DNA from: Nitrospirota bacterium
GTDB lineage: Bacteria; Nitrospirota; Thermodesulfovibrionia; Thermodesulfovibrionales; UBA1546
NCBI GenBank assembly: GCA_009773185.1
Contig: WPIF01000010.1
Span: 27,853 to 91,852, forward strand
DNA: 64,000 bases
Reading direction: 5' to 3'
Part shown: positions 52,761 through 61,705 of the stretch, one piece after another
Layout of the letters: the number at the start of each line of letters is the position of its first letter
Position numbering within the stretch: position 1 is the stretch's first letter
The notes under the pieces: model-generated
What the model was told of the DNA's origin: nothing
The model's input: the letters and a program-made list of their open reading frames with translations, nothing else
The model's database searches: none
Program-made: the position numbers and the translations under genes

Positions 52761-53009
52761 CTAAATCTCCAGTTTGCCGCCCCAGACCTGGCCGATTATC
52801 GCAGCAAATACAAAGAGAGGTATGTATCTGATGTCAAGATGGGACATGCTTCTTGCAAAAAATATAAAAGGTATTGGGATGTGTATGTACAGAAACCACT
52901 TGAATGAATATCTTTTGGTTTTACCCCTGAAATAACCGAAGGGCATATTGAGCATAAATGTCAGTGATAACAGACCTGCAATGAGGGCAAGTTTTGCATT
53001 AAAATCCAT
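52761..53009 (-). CDS. Small hypothetical membrane protein
   Basis: The 82-residue protein has three hydrophobic stretches (about 6-24, 38-55, 64-78) with basic loops (FRGKTKRYSFKW). I recognise no family. It ends 2 bases before the second MDR dehydrogenase gene and appears to be the first gene of that operon. The ribosome binding site is weak. The short gap to the divergent DUF2157 gene (53010-53133) shows nothing else. Confidence 0.6.
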   Translation of the reverse strand: MDFNAKLALIAGLLSLTFMLNMPFGYFRGKTKRYSFKWFLYIHIPIPFIFFARSMSHLDIRYIPLFVFAAIIGQVWGGKLEI

Positions 53010-53133
53010 TTGGAAGAATAACCAAAATATTAGGGCAAAGTCAAATAGTAACCTCTTGTTATGAAAGAGGGTTTTTTAAGCAGGATTAAAACACTTGATA
53101 AAGAAGTATCTTTTTGGTATAAAGGTAATCACT

Positions 53134-54375
53134 ATGCCGGCTGAAGAACAAGATCTTTCATTCCACAGGAAGCTTAATCAGGAAATAGAGTTCTGGCTCA
53201 AAGAGAGCATAATCACTCCTGAGCAGAAGGATAAGATATTAGCCAGGTATAAAGTGCTTAGGGAGGCTGACGAAAAGGCAGGCCCCGGGAAACTTATTAC
53301 TGTAATATCTGTAATGGGTTCCATCCTTGTCGGAGTCGGCATTATTCTTTTTATTGCGTCAAACTGGTCTGAAATTCCCAGATGGGGCAAGCTTTCAATT
53401 ATATTTGCCTCGATGCTTTTAAGTTACGGCCTTGGTTTTTATCTCAGGAATGAAAAAGAAAACTATCCGAAGATAGGCTCTTCCCTGATTCTGCTTGGTT
53501 CCCTGATATTCGGCTCAGGCATATTTTTAATCGCACAGATTTATCATATAACTGTTCACTATCCGAATGGCCCGCTTATGTGGGGCTTGGGAGTATTGCC
53601 TCTGGCATATCTCCTTAGGCTTAAAACACTTCTTTCTCTTGCGATTATAGACCTTTTGATATGGCTCGGAATGGAAGCAAGTTTCAGGATACCGGTCAAT
53701 GTGTTTTATGTCGGGCCCCTGATTTTTGTGTCCCTGTTTTTTATGGCCGGTATTGCCCTCTGGGGTACGGGGCTTATGCACAGGGGTTTTGAATCCCTTA
53801 AAAAGATTTCCGGGCCTTACATCCTTTATGGCGCATTTATTACATTTACTGCGGGATATATTTTTACCTTTGATGTCTTCAGGGGTTCATTCGGCACAGG
53901 TGATTTTTTAGGTTTTTATCTCGGCATGCTTAGTTTATTTTTGATTTCAATAATCCTCTACATATTTTCAAGAGACAAGGAAAAAGGCTGGCTTCCTGAG
54001 GCGCTTTCCCTTTTTATCCTGATGGCGTTGATGATTTCTCTGGCCTTGTCTTACAGGCCGACTGAAAGAATGCCTTACGGTTTCCATCCCGAGACAATCA
54101 ATATCATGACCCTGACTTCCAACATAATCTATATTACCGGGATAGTCGGCATCATAGTTCTCGGATATATAAGGAGATATAACACATACATAAACATAGG
54201 CCTGCTGTTTTTTGTCCTTGATGTGTTTGCAAGATATTTTGACTTTTTCTGGAGGCTCCTGCCGAGGTCAATCTTCTTTATTGCAGGCGGCGTTATTCTT
54301 CTTCTCGGAGGAGTATTCCTTGAAAAGAAACGCAGGAAGGTCCTTGCTTCATTCAGGATTGAGGAGGCTGACTGA
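53134..54375 (+). CDS. DUF2157 multi-pass membrane protein
   Basis: The start is set to 53134 (MPAEEQDLSFHRKLNQEIEFW; 413 residues), supported by AAAGG upstream; the track start is a TTG. The N-terminal 75 residues are the soluble DUF2157 segment (ELKESIITPEQKDKILARY). About ten membrane helices follow, with a glycine-rich VMGSILVGVGIILFIASNWSEIPRWGKL junction typical of the family. It ends at the start of the GDYXXLXY gene (1-base overlap), a well-known pairing. The function is unknown, probably in the cell envelope. Confidence 0.85.
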   Translation: MPAEEQDLSFHRKLNQEIEFWLKESIITPEQKDKILARYKVLREADEKAGPGKLITVISVMGSILVGVGIILFIASNWSEIPRWGKLSIIFASMLLSYGLGFYLRNEKENYPKIGSSLILLGSLIFGSGIFLIAQIYHITVHYPNGPLMWGLGVLPLAYLLRLKTLLSLAIIDLLIWLGMEASFRIPVNVFYVGPLIFVSLFFMAGIALWGTGLMHRGFESLKKISGPYILYGAFITFTAGYIFTFDVFRGSFGTGDFLGFYLGMLSLFLISIILYIFSRDKEKGWLPEALSLFILMALMISLALSYRPTERMPYGFHPETINIMTLTSNIIYITGIVGIIVLGYIRRYNTYINIGLLFFVLDVFARYFDFFWRLLPRSIFFIAGGVILLLGGVFLEKKRRKVLASFRIEEAD

Positions 54376-55838
54376 TGAGGATAAAATTTATCCTGCTGAT
54401 TCTGCTTCAGGTTTTGCTGCTTGCCGGTATAATCGGATACAGAGAATACTGGATAGCCACAGGCGACAGGGTATTATTAAGGACTGCGCCTGTTGACCCG
54501 CGGGATATTTTCCGCGGAGATTATGTACAGCTCAGCTATGATATTACCAATCTTGACCTTGACATCCTGTCTGCGAAAGAGGATTTCAGGCCCAATGAAA
54601 AGATTTATGTAGCGCTTGTAAAAAATGAAGACGGCACATACAGGGCCTTATCTGCGGGCAAGGCCATGCCTCAGGGCGTAAAGTTTATTCAGGGCAGGGT
54701 GAAATATGAGACGCCTGTAACTCAGAGATGGGAAATTCAGCTAAAGGACGATTCCGGGAATATCCATGCATTGGCTCCGAGGTGGTTTTCAGGTGTCAAT
54801 ACAGGAGACCGTGTTACATTCTGTCTTGGCCAGAGGAACAACGTGGTGAATTACTTTAAGGAAGATGTCCAGTATAAACCTTATTGTTCACCTGGGAACC
54901 TGACAATTACAGGCACGATTGAAGATATCAAAGAGATTAAGTTCAGGCAGGTCAATGTTGAATACGGCATTGAGAGTTATTTTGTTGAAGAGGGCAAGGG
55001 CAGGGCAATAGAGTCAGCGCGGAATGCAAAAGAGGTGAAGGTCGAGGTTGCTTTAAAGAAAGACGGCAAAGGGATAATAACGGGGCTGATGATGGACAGC
55101 AAGACCGTTTCTGCTGGTATGCATGGCGATGATTCATTCAATCTCAATATTGGTTTTAATCCGAAAGTACCTCTTCATAAAATGAAAAAGCAGGATATTT
55201 TTGCTCTTCGGAAATCAAAAGTTGATGAGTATGGCGATATTGGGATTTATTCCAAACAATATATTCCCGAAGAATCTATTTTTGGAAAGATAGACGAACA
55301 GGCTGACTGGGTGCAGGATACTCAATTTTTTATTGTTAATCCCTATTTGCTGGTTGTTGACAGTGCGGGTGAATATGTTGATGCCCTTATACCTTGCTGT
55401 CCGGCACTCTCGATTTTGTATTCTAAAAACAAGATTTCGGTCAAATATGAAAATGAACCGGCAAAAAAATGGTTGTATTACATTAATGACTATTACAAAG
55501 ATTCAAAAGGGGTTGTGCGGCTCTGGTTTGTGAATGCCCTCGATGCAGGTTTTAAATATGCATATGTTGATAGTTCTCGTTCTATGAACGTAGAGCCGGC
55601 AGCAGATGCGCCAGCAGATCATGTTATGAAAGGAATTTATTCGCCGCGGGAGTTTTTTCATGTAGGGCATTATAAGAAAAATAACATCAGTCCCAACGAC
55701 CCAAAGGCAAAATTGAAGTTAAAAGATAAAAATGGAAGAACAATTATTTATGTCAAGCTCTGGAGAAATCAACCGGCAACTGTCAGCGCTCAAGAGGATT
55801 TTGCGTATGTAATCGAAGTCAACCCGGATGGCAAATAA
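54375..55838 (+). CDS. GDYXXLXY protein with a long extra C-terminal region
   Basis: Residues of about 1-190 match the GDYXXLXY family: an N-terminal membrane anchor (ILLILLQVLLLAGIIGY), RDIFRGDYVQLSYDIT and WFSGVNTGDRVTFCLG. Family members I know usually stop near 180-200 residues, but this protein runs to 487. From about 190 on a further beta-rich region occurs (VEEGKGRAIESARNAKEVKVEVALKKDGKGIITGL, then IPEESIFGKIDEQADWVQDTQFFIVN). This may be a fusion to a second domain. It is coupled to DUF2157 and ended by a terminator. Confidence 0.8.
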   Translation: MRIKFILLILLQVLLLAGIIGYREYWIATGDRVLLRTAPVDPRDIFRGDYVQLSYDITNLDLDILSAKEDFRPNEKIYVALVKNEDGTYRALSAGKAMPQGVKFIQGRVKYETPVTQRWEIQLKDDSGNIHALAPRWFSGVNTGDRVTFCLGQRNNVVNYFKEDVQYKPYCSPGNLTITGTIEDIKEIKFRQVNVEYGIESYFVEEGKGRAIESARNAKEVKVEVALKKDGKGIITGLMMDSKTVSAGMHGDDSFNLNIGFNPKVPLHKMKKQDIFALRKSKVDEYGDIGIYSKQYIPEESIFGKIDEQADWVQDTQFFIVNPYLLVVDSAGEYVDALIPCCPALSILYSKNKISVKYENEPAKKWLYYINDYYKDSKGVVRLWFVNALDAGFKYAYVDSSRSMNVEPAADAPADHVMKGIYSPREFFHVGHYKKNNISPNDPKAKLKLKDKNGRTIIYVKLWRNQPATVSAQEDFAYVIEVNPDGK

Positions 55839-55870
55839 AAAAGCCCTCCTGTTAACCTGAGGGCTTTTTT
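55837..55870. terminator. Strong intrinsic terminator (bidirectional)
   Basis: AAAAAAGCCCTC and GAGGGCTTTTTT pair perfectly around a 10-base loop directly after the GDYXXLXY stop codon, followed by T-rich sequence. A matching A-run on the other side lets it serve the converging folD gene too. Confidence 0.95.
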
Positions 55871-55914
55871 ATTATTGAGCTTGATTTTACTTCGCAGTTT
55901 CCCTGTAGATTTCT

Positions 55915-56781
55915 TTACAGTTCCACCTTCATCCCCGCTGCCATTTTTGCCGACTGGACCGTATTGTACATAAGCATCGCAATTGTCATGGGGCCTGCGC
56001 CGCCGGGCACAGGTGTTATATAAGCTGCCCTTTCTTTTGCAGCATCGAAATCAACATCGCCTACTATTTTTCCCTCAGGAGTTACGTTTATGCCGATATC
56101 CACTACGGCAGCGCCTTCTTTTACCATATCTCCTGTTATCATCTTTGCCTTGCCTACTGCAACGCATAATATGTCAGCCTTGAGGCATGTCTCTTTGAGG
56201 TCCGGTGTCCTGCTGTGCGCTATTGTGACAGTTGCATGTTTTCTGAGTAAAAGCAATGCAAGCGGTTTTCCGACAATCACGCTTCTTCCTACAACAACTG
56301 CATGTTTGCCTTTCGGGTCTATATTGTAAGCCTCGAGCATCTTTATTGCTCCATGCGGAGTGCATGCAACAAAACCGGGCTCATCGAGCACCAGTTTCCC
56401 AAGCGCATCCGGCCCGAAGCCGTCAACGTCTTTTGCAGGGGATATCCTGTTCATTATGTTTTTTTCATCGAGCCCTTTTGGCAGAGGAAGCTGGACGAGG
56501 ATTCCGTTCACTTTCGGGTCAGCATTAAGCTGGTCAATAAGTTTTATCAAATCTGCCTGAGTTGTCGTGGCCGGTATCTTATGGGCAAAGCTTGCCACGC
56601 CTATTTCAGCGCAGGCCTTTTCTTTTGCTGCCACATATTTTTGTGATGCAGGGTTTTCTCCGACAAGCACAACAGCAAGCCCGGGGTTAATCCCTTTTGA
56701 CTTAAGCCCCTCAATATCGGTTTTTAATTTAGCCCTGATATCTGCTGCTACTTTTTTACCGTCAATTAATTCTGCCGCCAT
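55915..56781 (-). CDS. folD: Methylenetetrahydrofolate dehydrogenase/cyclohydrolase
   Basis: The 288-residue protein has FolD motifs: the catalytic Lys region KYVAAKEKACAEIGV, GILVQLPLPKGLDEKNIM, DVDGFGPDALG, the NADP loop VVGRSVIVGKPLALLLL and PVPGGAGPMTIAMLM near the end. It interconverts 5,10-methylene-THF and 10-formyl-THF in the cytoplasm. AAGGAGGG lies before the ATG. It is 20 bases downstream of folE and close to the cyclo-ligase and cooC, a folate C1 cluster. Confidence 0.97.
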   Translation of the reverse strand: MAAELIDGKKVAADIRAKLKTDIEGLKSKGINPGLAVVLVGENPASQKYVAAKEKACAEIGVASFAHKIPATTTQADLIKLIDQLNADPKVNGILVQLPLPKGLDEKNIMNRISPAKDVDGFGPDALGKLVLDEPGFVACTPHGAIKMLEAYNIDPKGKHAVVVGRSVIVGKPLALLLLRKHATVTIAHSRTPDLKETCLKADILCVAVGKAKMITGDMVKEGAAVVDIGINVTPEGKIVGDVDFDAAKERAAYITPVPGGAGPMTIAMLMYNTVQSAKMAAGMKVEL

Positions 56782-56801
56782 AGTCCCTCCTTTTTATGCA
56801 C

Positions 56802-57365
56802 CTAATCTCTTTTTTTAATCAGTTCCAGCAATTCTTCTCTTGTTGATTCCTTTGTTCTGAATATTCCCCTTACAGCTGAAGTCACGGTCCTGGCCCCGGG
56901 CTTTTTCATGCCTCTCATACTGAGGCACAGATGCTCTGCGTCTATTATAACCATTGCGCCTTTTGGTTTAAGTTTCTGCATAAGCAGGTCTGCAAGCTGT
57001 GCTGTAAGGCGTTCCTGAACCTGCGGTTTTTTGGCAAGGATTTCAAGGGCCTTTGCAAGTTCTCCAATCCCTGCTATCTTGCCGGCGCTTGGTATATATG
57101 CAACGTGCGCCTTGCCTATGAATGGCAGGAGATGGTGTTCGCATACAGAGTAAAACGGTATGTCTTTTAAAAGCACCATCTCATCATGGCTTTCGCCCTC
57201 TATATGTTTGAGTATCTCTTCGGTCGGCGTCTCAAGGCCTGAGAATATCTCCTCATACATCTTTGCAACGCGCGATGGAGTGTCTTTAAGCCCGGCCCTT
57301 TCAGGGTCTTCGCCTATGCCTTCAAGTATGAGCCTCACGCCTTTTTCTATTTTTTTAATGTCCAA
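56802..57365 (-). CDS. folE: GTP cyclohydrolase I
   Basis: The 187-residue protein has the FolE zinc site (VCEHHLLPF), the segments [28 protein letters not shown] and [12 protein letters not shown], and ends with [31 protein letters not shown]. It makes dihydroneopterin triphosphate, the first step of folate synthesis. The start codon is TTG with a GAGGGG upstream. It is 69 bases downstream of the cyclo-ligase. Confidence 0.97.
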   Translation of the reverse strand: MDIKKIEKGVRLILEGIGEDPERAGLKDTPSRVAKMYEEIFSGLETPTEEILKHIEGESHDEMVLLKDIPFYSVCEHHLLPFIGKAHVAYIPSAGKIAGIGELAKALEILAKKPQVQERLTAQLADLLMQKLKPKGAMVIIDAEHLCLSMRGMKKPGARTVTSAVRGIFRTKESTREELLELIKKRD

Positions 57366-57434
57366 AATACCCCTCTTGTTTTTCCTGGAATGGATTAGAA
57401 GTCTAACATTTATGAATATTGAGTGTCAAAGAAG

Positions 57435-58016
57435 CTATGCGCACCTGATGACCCTTTTGTCGGTGACGATCATATCAATCTTTATATCATGCGGCTCTGC
57501 TGGTATTTTTTCTGCAATCTGCTCCTCGTATGCCGGCGCAATAATCGGAATCTTTCTCTCCATGCCGGCCAGCAGCTTGTCATAATAAGCTGCGCCGTAG
57601 CCGAGCCTGTTGCCCTGTGTGTCATATGCGGCCCCGGGGATAATAACAAGGTCAATATCAGGCAACTTTCTTAGCCTCGCCTCGTCAACCGAAGGCTCAA
57701 GTATCCACATATATCCGCGGGCCAGTTCATCCATGTTTTTTATCTCGTATAGCTTCAGGATATGTTCTTTTTTGCAGACCCTGGGTAAGACTGCCAGTTT
57801 TCCCAGATGAAGCGAGAGTTTTATCATGTCCATCGTATCTGCCTCGCTTCTGAAAGATGCGTAGAAGAGAATTGTTTTTGCAGCTGAAAACTCCGGAAGC
57901 ATAATGATTCGCTGTAATATTGCGATGTCCTTTTCAGCCTTGAGATTTCTTGCAATCGAATCTCTTTTCTGGAGCGTTTCCCGTCTTATGGTTCTTTTTA
58001 TTTCACTATTTTTCAT
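57435..58016 (-). CDS. 5-formyltetrahydrofolate cyclo-ligase
   Basis: The ATG at 58016 is used (193 residues); the track start is the preceding TTG. Family motifs are IRRETLQKRDSI at the N-terminus, KTILFYASFRSEADTM, and the ATP-site loop LVIIPGAAYDTQGNRLGYGAAYYDKLLA. It converts 5-formyl-THF to 5,10-methenyl-THF using ATP. Its start overlaps the end of the CooC-like gene by 11 bases, so they share a transcript. Confidence 0.95.
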   Translation of the reverse strand: MKNSEIKRTIRRETLQKRDSIARNLKAEKDIAILQRIIMLPEFSAAKTILFYASFRSEADTMDMIKLSLHLGKLAVLPRVCKKEHILKLYEIKNMDELARGYMWILEPSVDEARLRKLPDIDLVIIPGAAYDTQGNRLGYGAAYYDKLLAGMERKIPIIAPAYEEQIAEKIPAEPHDIKIDMIVTDKRVIRCA

Positions 58017-58788
58017 CAAGTATATGCTCTATGGCGTTTTTTATTTTCCTTATCTCTTCAACAGTATCAGGAGAGCTTTTATACGGCGGTATGCCCTTAA
58101 TGTCAGCCTCCATTATCAGGTTGTTAAAGCTGATATGCCCTATGAATTTCATGCCGCCAAGGCCTCCTTTTATAAAAGTGATATCTTCATTTCCTCTTAT
58201 CTTATTTGCGACTACCAGGACATCCTTAACGCCCAGACTTTTTGCCATTTCCTTAACAGTGTTTGCTGTCTGGATGCTCCTCTGTCCAGGCTCAACAACA
58301 ACTATAAAGGCGTCAACTGCCTCTGCAGTCCCCCTCGTGAGGTGTTCAATGCCTGCTTCCATGTCAACGATTACAACTTCGTCTCTTTCAGCAATAAGGT
58401 GTTTGAGAAGCCTTCGCAAAAATACATTTTCAGGGCAGTAGCAGCCTGATGCAGCCTCTTTTGATTTTCCTGTCACAAGCAGAACGATATTATCAAACCT
58501 GTAGCCGTATTCAGCGGGTATGTCATCTACGCGCGGATTGAGTTTAAACATGCCGCCTGCACTGCCGGGTTTTGCCCCTGTCCTTTCCTCAATCAGCCAG
58601 GTCATTTCAGCTATGGGTTTAATCTTTGCGACATCAGCAGGACTTACCCCGAAGGCAGAGGCAAGGTTTGCATCAGGGTCTGCATCAACTGCAATCACCT
58701 TTTTGCCGTCAGCTGCAAACAGATGGCTGAGTACAGCAGAGAGGGTTGTCTTGCCAACGCCGCCTTTTCCTGTTATTGCTATTTTCAT
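58006..58788 (-). CDS. CooC-type ATPase (nickel insertion for CO dehydrogenase)
   Basis: The start is set to 58788 (MKIAITGKGGVGKTTLSAVL; 260 residues) from the family start. The deviant Walker A GKGGVGKTT, switch regions (VDADPDANLASAFG, VVIVDMEAGIEHLTRGT) and a CxC motif in SGCYCPENVFLRRLL match CooC. CooC dimers insert nickel into carbon monoxide dehydrogenase. No CODH gene is in the window, but the folate genes next to it fit a Wood-Ljungdahl pathway. A TATAAT box lies only 6 bases before the ATG. Confidence 0.87.
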   Translation of the reverse strand: MKIAITGKGGVGKTTLSAVLSHLFAADGKKVIAVDADPDANLASAFGVSPADVAKIKPIAEMTWLIEERTGAKPGSAGGMFKLNPRVDDIPAEYGYRFDNIVLLVTGKSKEAASGCYCPENVFLRRLLKHLIAERDEVVIVDMEAGIEHLTRGTAEAVDAFIVVVEPGQRSIQTANTVKEMAKSLGVKDVLVVANKIRGNEDITFIKGGLGGMKFIGHISFNNLIMEADIKGIPPYKSSPDTVEEIRKIKNAIEHILDEK

Positions 58789-58794
58789 AGCGGT

Positions 58795-58800
58795 ATTATA
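58795..58800 (-). promoter_or_regulatory. -10 box placing cooC transcription start at its ATG
   Basis: On the minus strand TATAAT (58795-58800) is followed after 6 bases (accgct) by the cooC ATG, so the mRNA would be leaderless. The -35 region (CCATTG at a 16-base spacing) is poor. No ribosome binding site is present. Confidence 0.55.
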
Positions 58801-58823
58801 ACTCATAACCTGATTACAATGGT

Positions 58824-58852
58824 TTGATTTTTCTCGGGATTTTCGTTATTAT
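58824..58852 (+). promoter_or_regulatory. Sigma-70 promoter of argD, leaderless
   Basis: TTGATT (58824-58829), a 17-base spacer and TATTAT (58847-58852) lie 6 bases before the argD ATG at 58859. The transcript would start on or next to the ATG. No ribosome binding site precedes it. The divergent cooC -10 box lies only 23 bases away. Confidence 0.65.
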
Positions 58853-58858
58853 CACTGC

Positions 58859-60058
58859 ATGGAAATAAAAAAACTTCTTGAAGAATCAAGCCGCTACATA
58901 ATGAATACTTACAACAGGGCGCCTATTGACCTCAGAAAAGGTCGCGGCGTGAAGGTGTGGGGTTCAGACGGCAAGGAATATCTTGATTTTGTCGGTGGTG
59001 TTGCAGTAAACATACTCGGGCACTGTCATCCAAAGATAGTGGTTGCCATCCAGAAACAGGCACAGCGCCTGATCCATGTCTCAAATCTTTATCACATAGA
59101 GCCACAGATAAAACTTGCACGGCTGCTTGTGGAACATTCTTTTGCAGACAAGGTCTTTTTCTGCAATTCAGGCGCGGAGGCAAACGAGGCCGCCATAAAG
59201 CTTGCGCGGAAATATGCAAAGGAACATCAGGGCAAGGATAAGTTTGAGATAATAACTGCCCTGAATTCTTTTCATGGAAGAACACTTGCAACTCTTACAG
59301 CAACAGGGCAGGAGAAGTTTCAGAAAGGGTTTGAACCTTTAATGCCGGGGTTCAAATATGTGCCTTTCAATGATATCAGCGCTCTTAAATCCTTAATAAC
59401 GCAGAACACATGCGCTGTTATGCTTGAGCCGATACAGGGTGAAGGCGGGGTAAAGCTCCCGGACCCTGATTACTTTAAGAATGTGCGGGAACTCTGCAAT
59501 AAAAACAACCTGCTGCTTATACTCGATGAGGTTCAGACAGGAATGGGGAGGACAGGAAAGCTCTTTGCTTATGAACACTATAACGTTACCCCTGATATAA
59601 TGACCCTTGCAAAAGGGCTTGGCAGCGGTGTGCCGATAGGCGCCATGCTTGCTTCTGATAAGGTTGCATCAGCGTTTGTGCCCGGCTCTCATGCCTCGAC
59701 ATTCGGAGGCAACCCTCTGGTGTGCACGGCGTCAATAGCAACGATAGAGACGCTCCTTGAGGATGGAATTTTGCTGGACCAGTGCAAAAGGATGGGCGAA
59801 TATCTCAGGAAGGAACTGAAGAACCTTCAAAAAGAATTTCCGAGTGTGATAATTGACGTAAGAGGCAAGGGGCTTCTCGTAGGGATGGAACTTACAAGGG
59901 ACTGTTCAACTATTGTAAAGGCATGTATGGAAAAGGGGCTTCTGCTGAACTGTACAGCAGGGAATGTGCTGCGTTTCACCCCGGCAGTTATTGTGCAGGA
60001 GAAGGATATAGACCATATGCTTGATATACTGGGCAATGTGCTCAGCAGTTTATCATAG
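58859..60058 (+). CDS. argD: Acetylornithine aminotransferase
   Basis: The 399-residue PLP enzyme of class III has FCNSGAEANEAAIKLARKYAKEH, ALNSFHGRTLATLTATGQEK, the Asp region LLILDEVQTGMGRTG and the PLP lysine in DIMTLAKGLGSGVPIG, then HASTFGGNPLVC. It converts N-acetylglutamate semialdehyde to N-acetylornithine in arginine synthesis. argF follows after 29 bases. Confidence 0.96.
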   Translation: MEIKKLLEESSRYIMNTYNRAPIDLRKGRGVKVWGSDGKEYLDFVGGVAVNILGHCHPKIVVAIQKQAQRLIHVSNLYHIEPQIKLARLLVEHSFADKVFFCNSGAEANEAAIKLARKYAKEHQGKDKFEIITALNSFHGRTLATLTATGQEKFQKGFEPLMPGFKYVPFNDISALKSLITQNTCAVMLEPIQGEGGVKLPDPDYFKNVRELCNKNNLLLILDEVQTGMGRTGKLFAYEHYNVTPDIMTLAKGLGSGVPIGAMLASDKVASAFVPGSHASTFGGNPLVCTASIATIETLLEDGILLDQCKRMGEYLRKELKNLQKEFPSVIIDVRGKGLLVGMELTRDCSTIVKACMEKGLLLNCTAGNVLRFTPAVIVQEKDIDHMLDILGNVLSSLS

Positions 60059-60087
60059 GACAAGGCAAGAGAGAGGAACATTTTGAA

Positions 60088-60993
60088 ATGAAGAGAGACT
60101 TCTTAACATTACTGGACCTGTCAGCAGAAGAAATATCCGCGCTTTTAAAAAGGGCGATTGATATGAAGTCAGGCAAAGACGCCAATAAATGCCCGTTGAT
60201 AGGAAAGAGCATAGGGCTTCTTTTTGAAAAGGCATCCACAAGGACAAGGGTCTCATTCGAGGTGGGGATTTATCAGCTTGGCGCCCATCCGATATATTTA
60301 AATCCCAATGAGATACAACTTGGCAGGGGAGAAACCATACCAGATACTGCAAGGGCGCTCTCCAGATATCTGGATGCCATTGTGATAAGGACCTTCGGGC
60401 ATGACCTGCTTGCTGAATTTGCAGCGCATTCTGCGGTGCCTGTCATAAACGGGCTCAGTGACCTGCATCACCCCTGTCAGGCGCTTGGTGATTTGATGAC
60501 TATCCTTGAGAAAAAAGGCCGCCTGAAGGATATCCGCGTTGCGTATGTCGGGGACGGCAACAATGTTGCAAACTCACTTATTGAGGCGGCGGCGGTTACC
60601 GGGATGAACATTACCATTGCATGCCCTGAAGGCCATGAGCCTGATGCCGACGTGCTTGAAAGGGTAAGGGCTGCTGCAAGCAGCGAGATACTCATTCTGA
60701 GAGAGCCGAAAGAGGCTGTGGGGCGGGCAGATGTGGTTTATACTGATGTCTGGGTCAGCATGGGGCAGGAAAAGGAATCAAAAAAGAGAAAGAAGAGATT
60801 TAAGGATTATCAGATAAACAGCAAAATACTTTCATGCGCTAAAAAGGATGCGGTTGTGCTTCACTGTCTCCCGGCGCACAGGGGCGAGGAGATAACTGAC
60901 GAGGTTATGGACGGGCCTCAGAGCGCTGTATTTGACCAGGCAGAAAACAGGCTCCATGCGCAAAAGGCATTACTGGAGCTGCTGGTTTCATAG
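60088..60993 (+). CDS. argF: Ornithine carbamoyltransferase
   Basis: The 301-residue protein has the carbamoyl-phosphate motif KASTRTRVSFE, the HHPCQALGDLMT motif and the ornithine-binding HCLPAHRGEEI. It makes citrulline from ornithine and carbamoyl phosphate. It follows argD by 29 bases with GAGAGGAAC upstream of the start, so both genes share the argD promoter. argG and argH are not in view. Confidence 0.97.
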   Translation: MKRDFLTLLDLSAEEISALLKRAIDMKSGKDANKCPLIGKSIGLLFEKASTRTRVSFEVGIYQLGAHPIYLNPNEIQLGRGETIPDTARALSRYLDAIVIRTFGHDLLAEFAAHSAVPVINGLSDLHHPCQALGDLMTILEKKGRLKDIRVAYVGDGNNVANSLIEAAAVTGMNITIACPEGHEPDADVLERVRAAASSEILILREPKEAVGRADVVYTDVWVSMGQEKESKKRKKRFKDYQINSKILSCAKKDAVVLHCLPAHRGEEITDEVMDGPQSAVFDQAENRLHAQKALLELLVS

Positions 60994-61084
60994 CCTGCGG
61001 TTACCTGCTTTTTCCCTTTTGACTTCCGATTTTTACACTATTGCATTTCTCCAATAAAAATGAGTAAGATTGAGGGCGATATTT

Positions 61085-61344
61085 ATGAGCAAACTAACCA
61101 AACTTTTAAACCAGATTTTAAAGGGGGCTTCGGATGCCAATATCTCCTTTGAGGGTCTATGCAGCCTGCTAAAGAGTATTGGTTTTGATATGAGAGTTCG
61201 CGGCAGCCATCACATTTTCACAAAAGATAATGTGGAAGAAATACTGAACCTGCAACCAAGGGCGCTAAAGCCAAGCCTTATCAAGTTAAGCAGGTTCGTA
61301 GTATAATAGCAAAGTACAGATTAGGAGAAAAGACAGATGAATAA
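61085..61344 (+). pseudogene. HicA-family toxin gene with a 1-base frameshift
   Basis: The track ORF stops at 61306, ending NLQPRALKPSLIKLSRFVV. One extra base after CAACCA would give LNLQPKGAKAKPYQVKQVRSIIAKYRLGEKTDE and end at 61344, the normal HicA C-terminus, overlapping hicB. The N-terminal part has the HicA RGSHHIFTK motif with its catalytic histidine. So this is either a pseudogene by a single-base deletion or a sequencing error. The start at 61085 (MSKLTKLLNQIL) has a weak ribosome binding site. Confidence 0.8.
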
Positions 61345-61546
61345 ATATGAAGTGATCATATACTGGAGCGATGAAGACCATGCATTTATAGCCGAGGTTC
61401 CTGAATTGCCCGGCTGTGCGGCAGACGGCGCAACATATCAGGAGGCTCTGGCTAATGTTCAGATTATCATTAAGGAATGGATTGAAACCGCTAAGGAACT
61501 TGGGCGTAAAATTCCGCAGCCCAAAGGGCGGCTAATGTTTGCATAA
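61337..61546 (+). CDS. HicB-family antitoxin
   Basis: The 69-residue protein has the HicB fold: MNKYEVIIYWSDEDHAFIAEVPELPGCAADGATYQEALANVQIIIKEWIETAKELGRKIPQP. It is the RNase-H-like antitoxin half without the extra DNA-binding tail. It would neutralise HicA. The gene starts 8 bases before the restored end of hicA. If hicA is truly dead, hicB is left as an orphan. Confidence 0.93.
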   Translation: MNKYEVIIYWSDEDHAFIAEVPELPGCAADGATYQEALANVQIIIKEWIETAKELGRKIPQPKGRLMFA

Positions 61547-61705
61547 AAACTTTTCGCTTTTTGCCATGTTTTTTTACCTTGAACCCTCGAACCCTTGTAG
61601 TTAACGCTTCCGCGCTTCCCGACTTTTGACTTTTGTACTTCTGACTACGGAACTTATGTTGTTCTACCTTAAATAAAAGAGACCCCTTAAAGTCACAAAT
61701 TGTTT

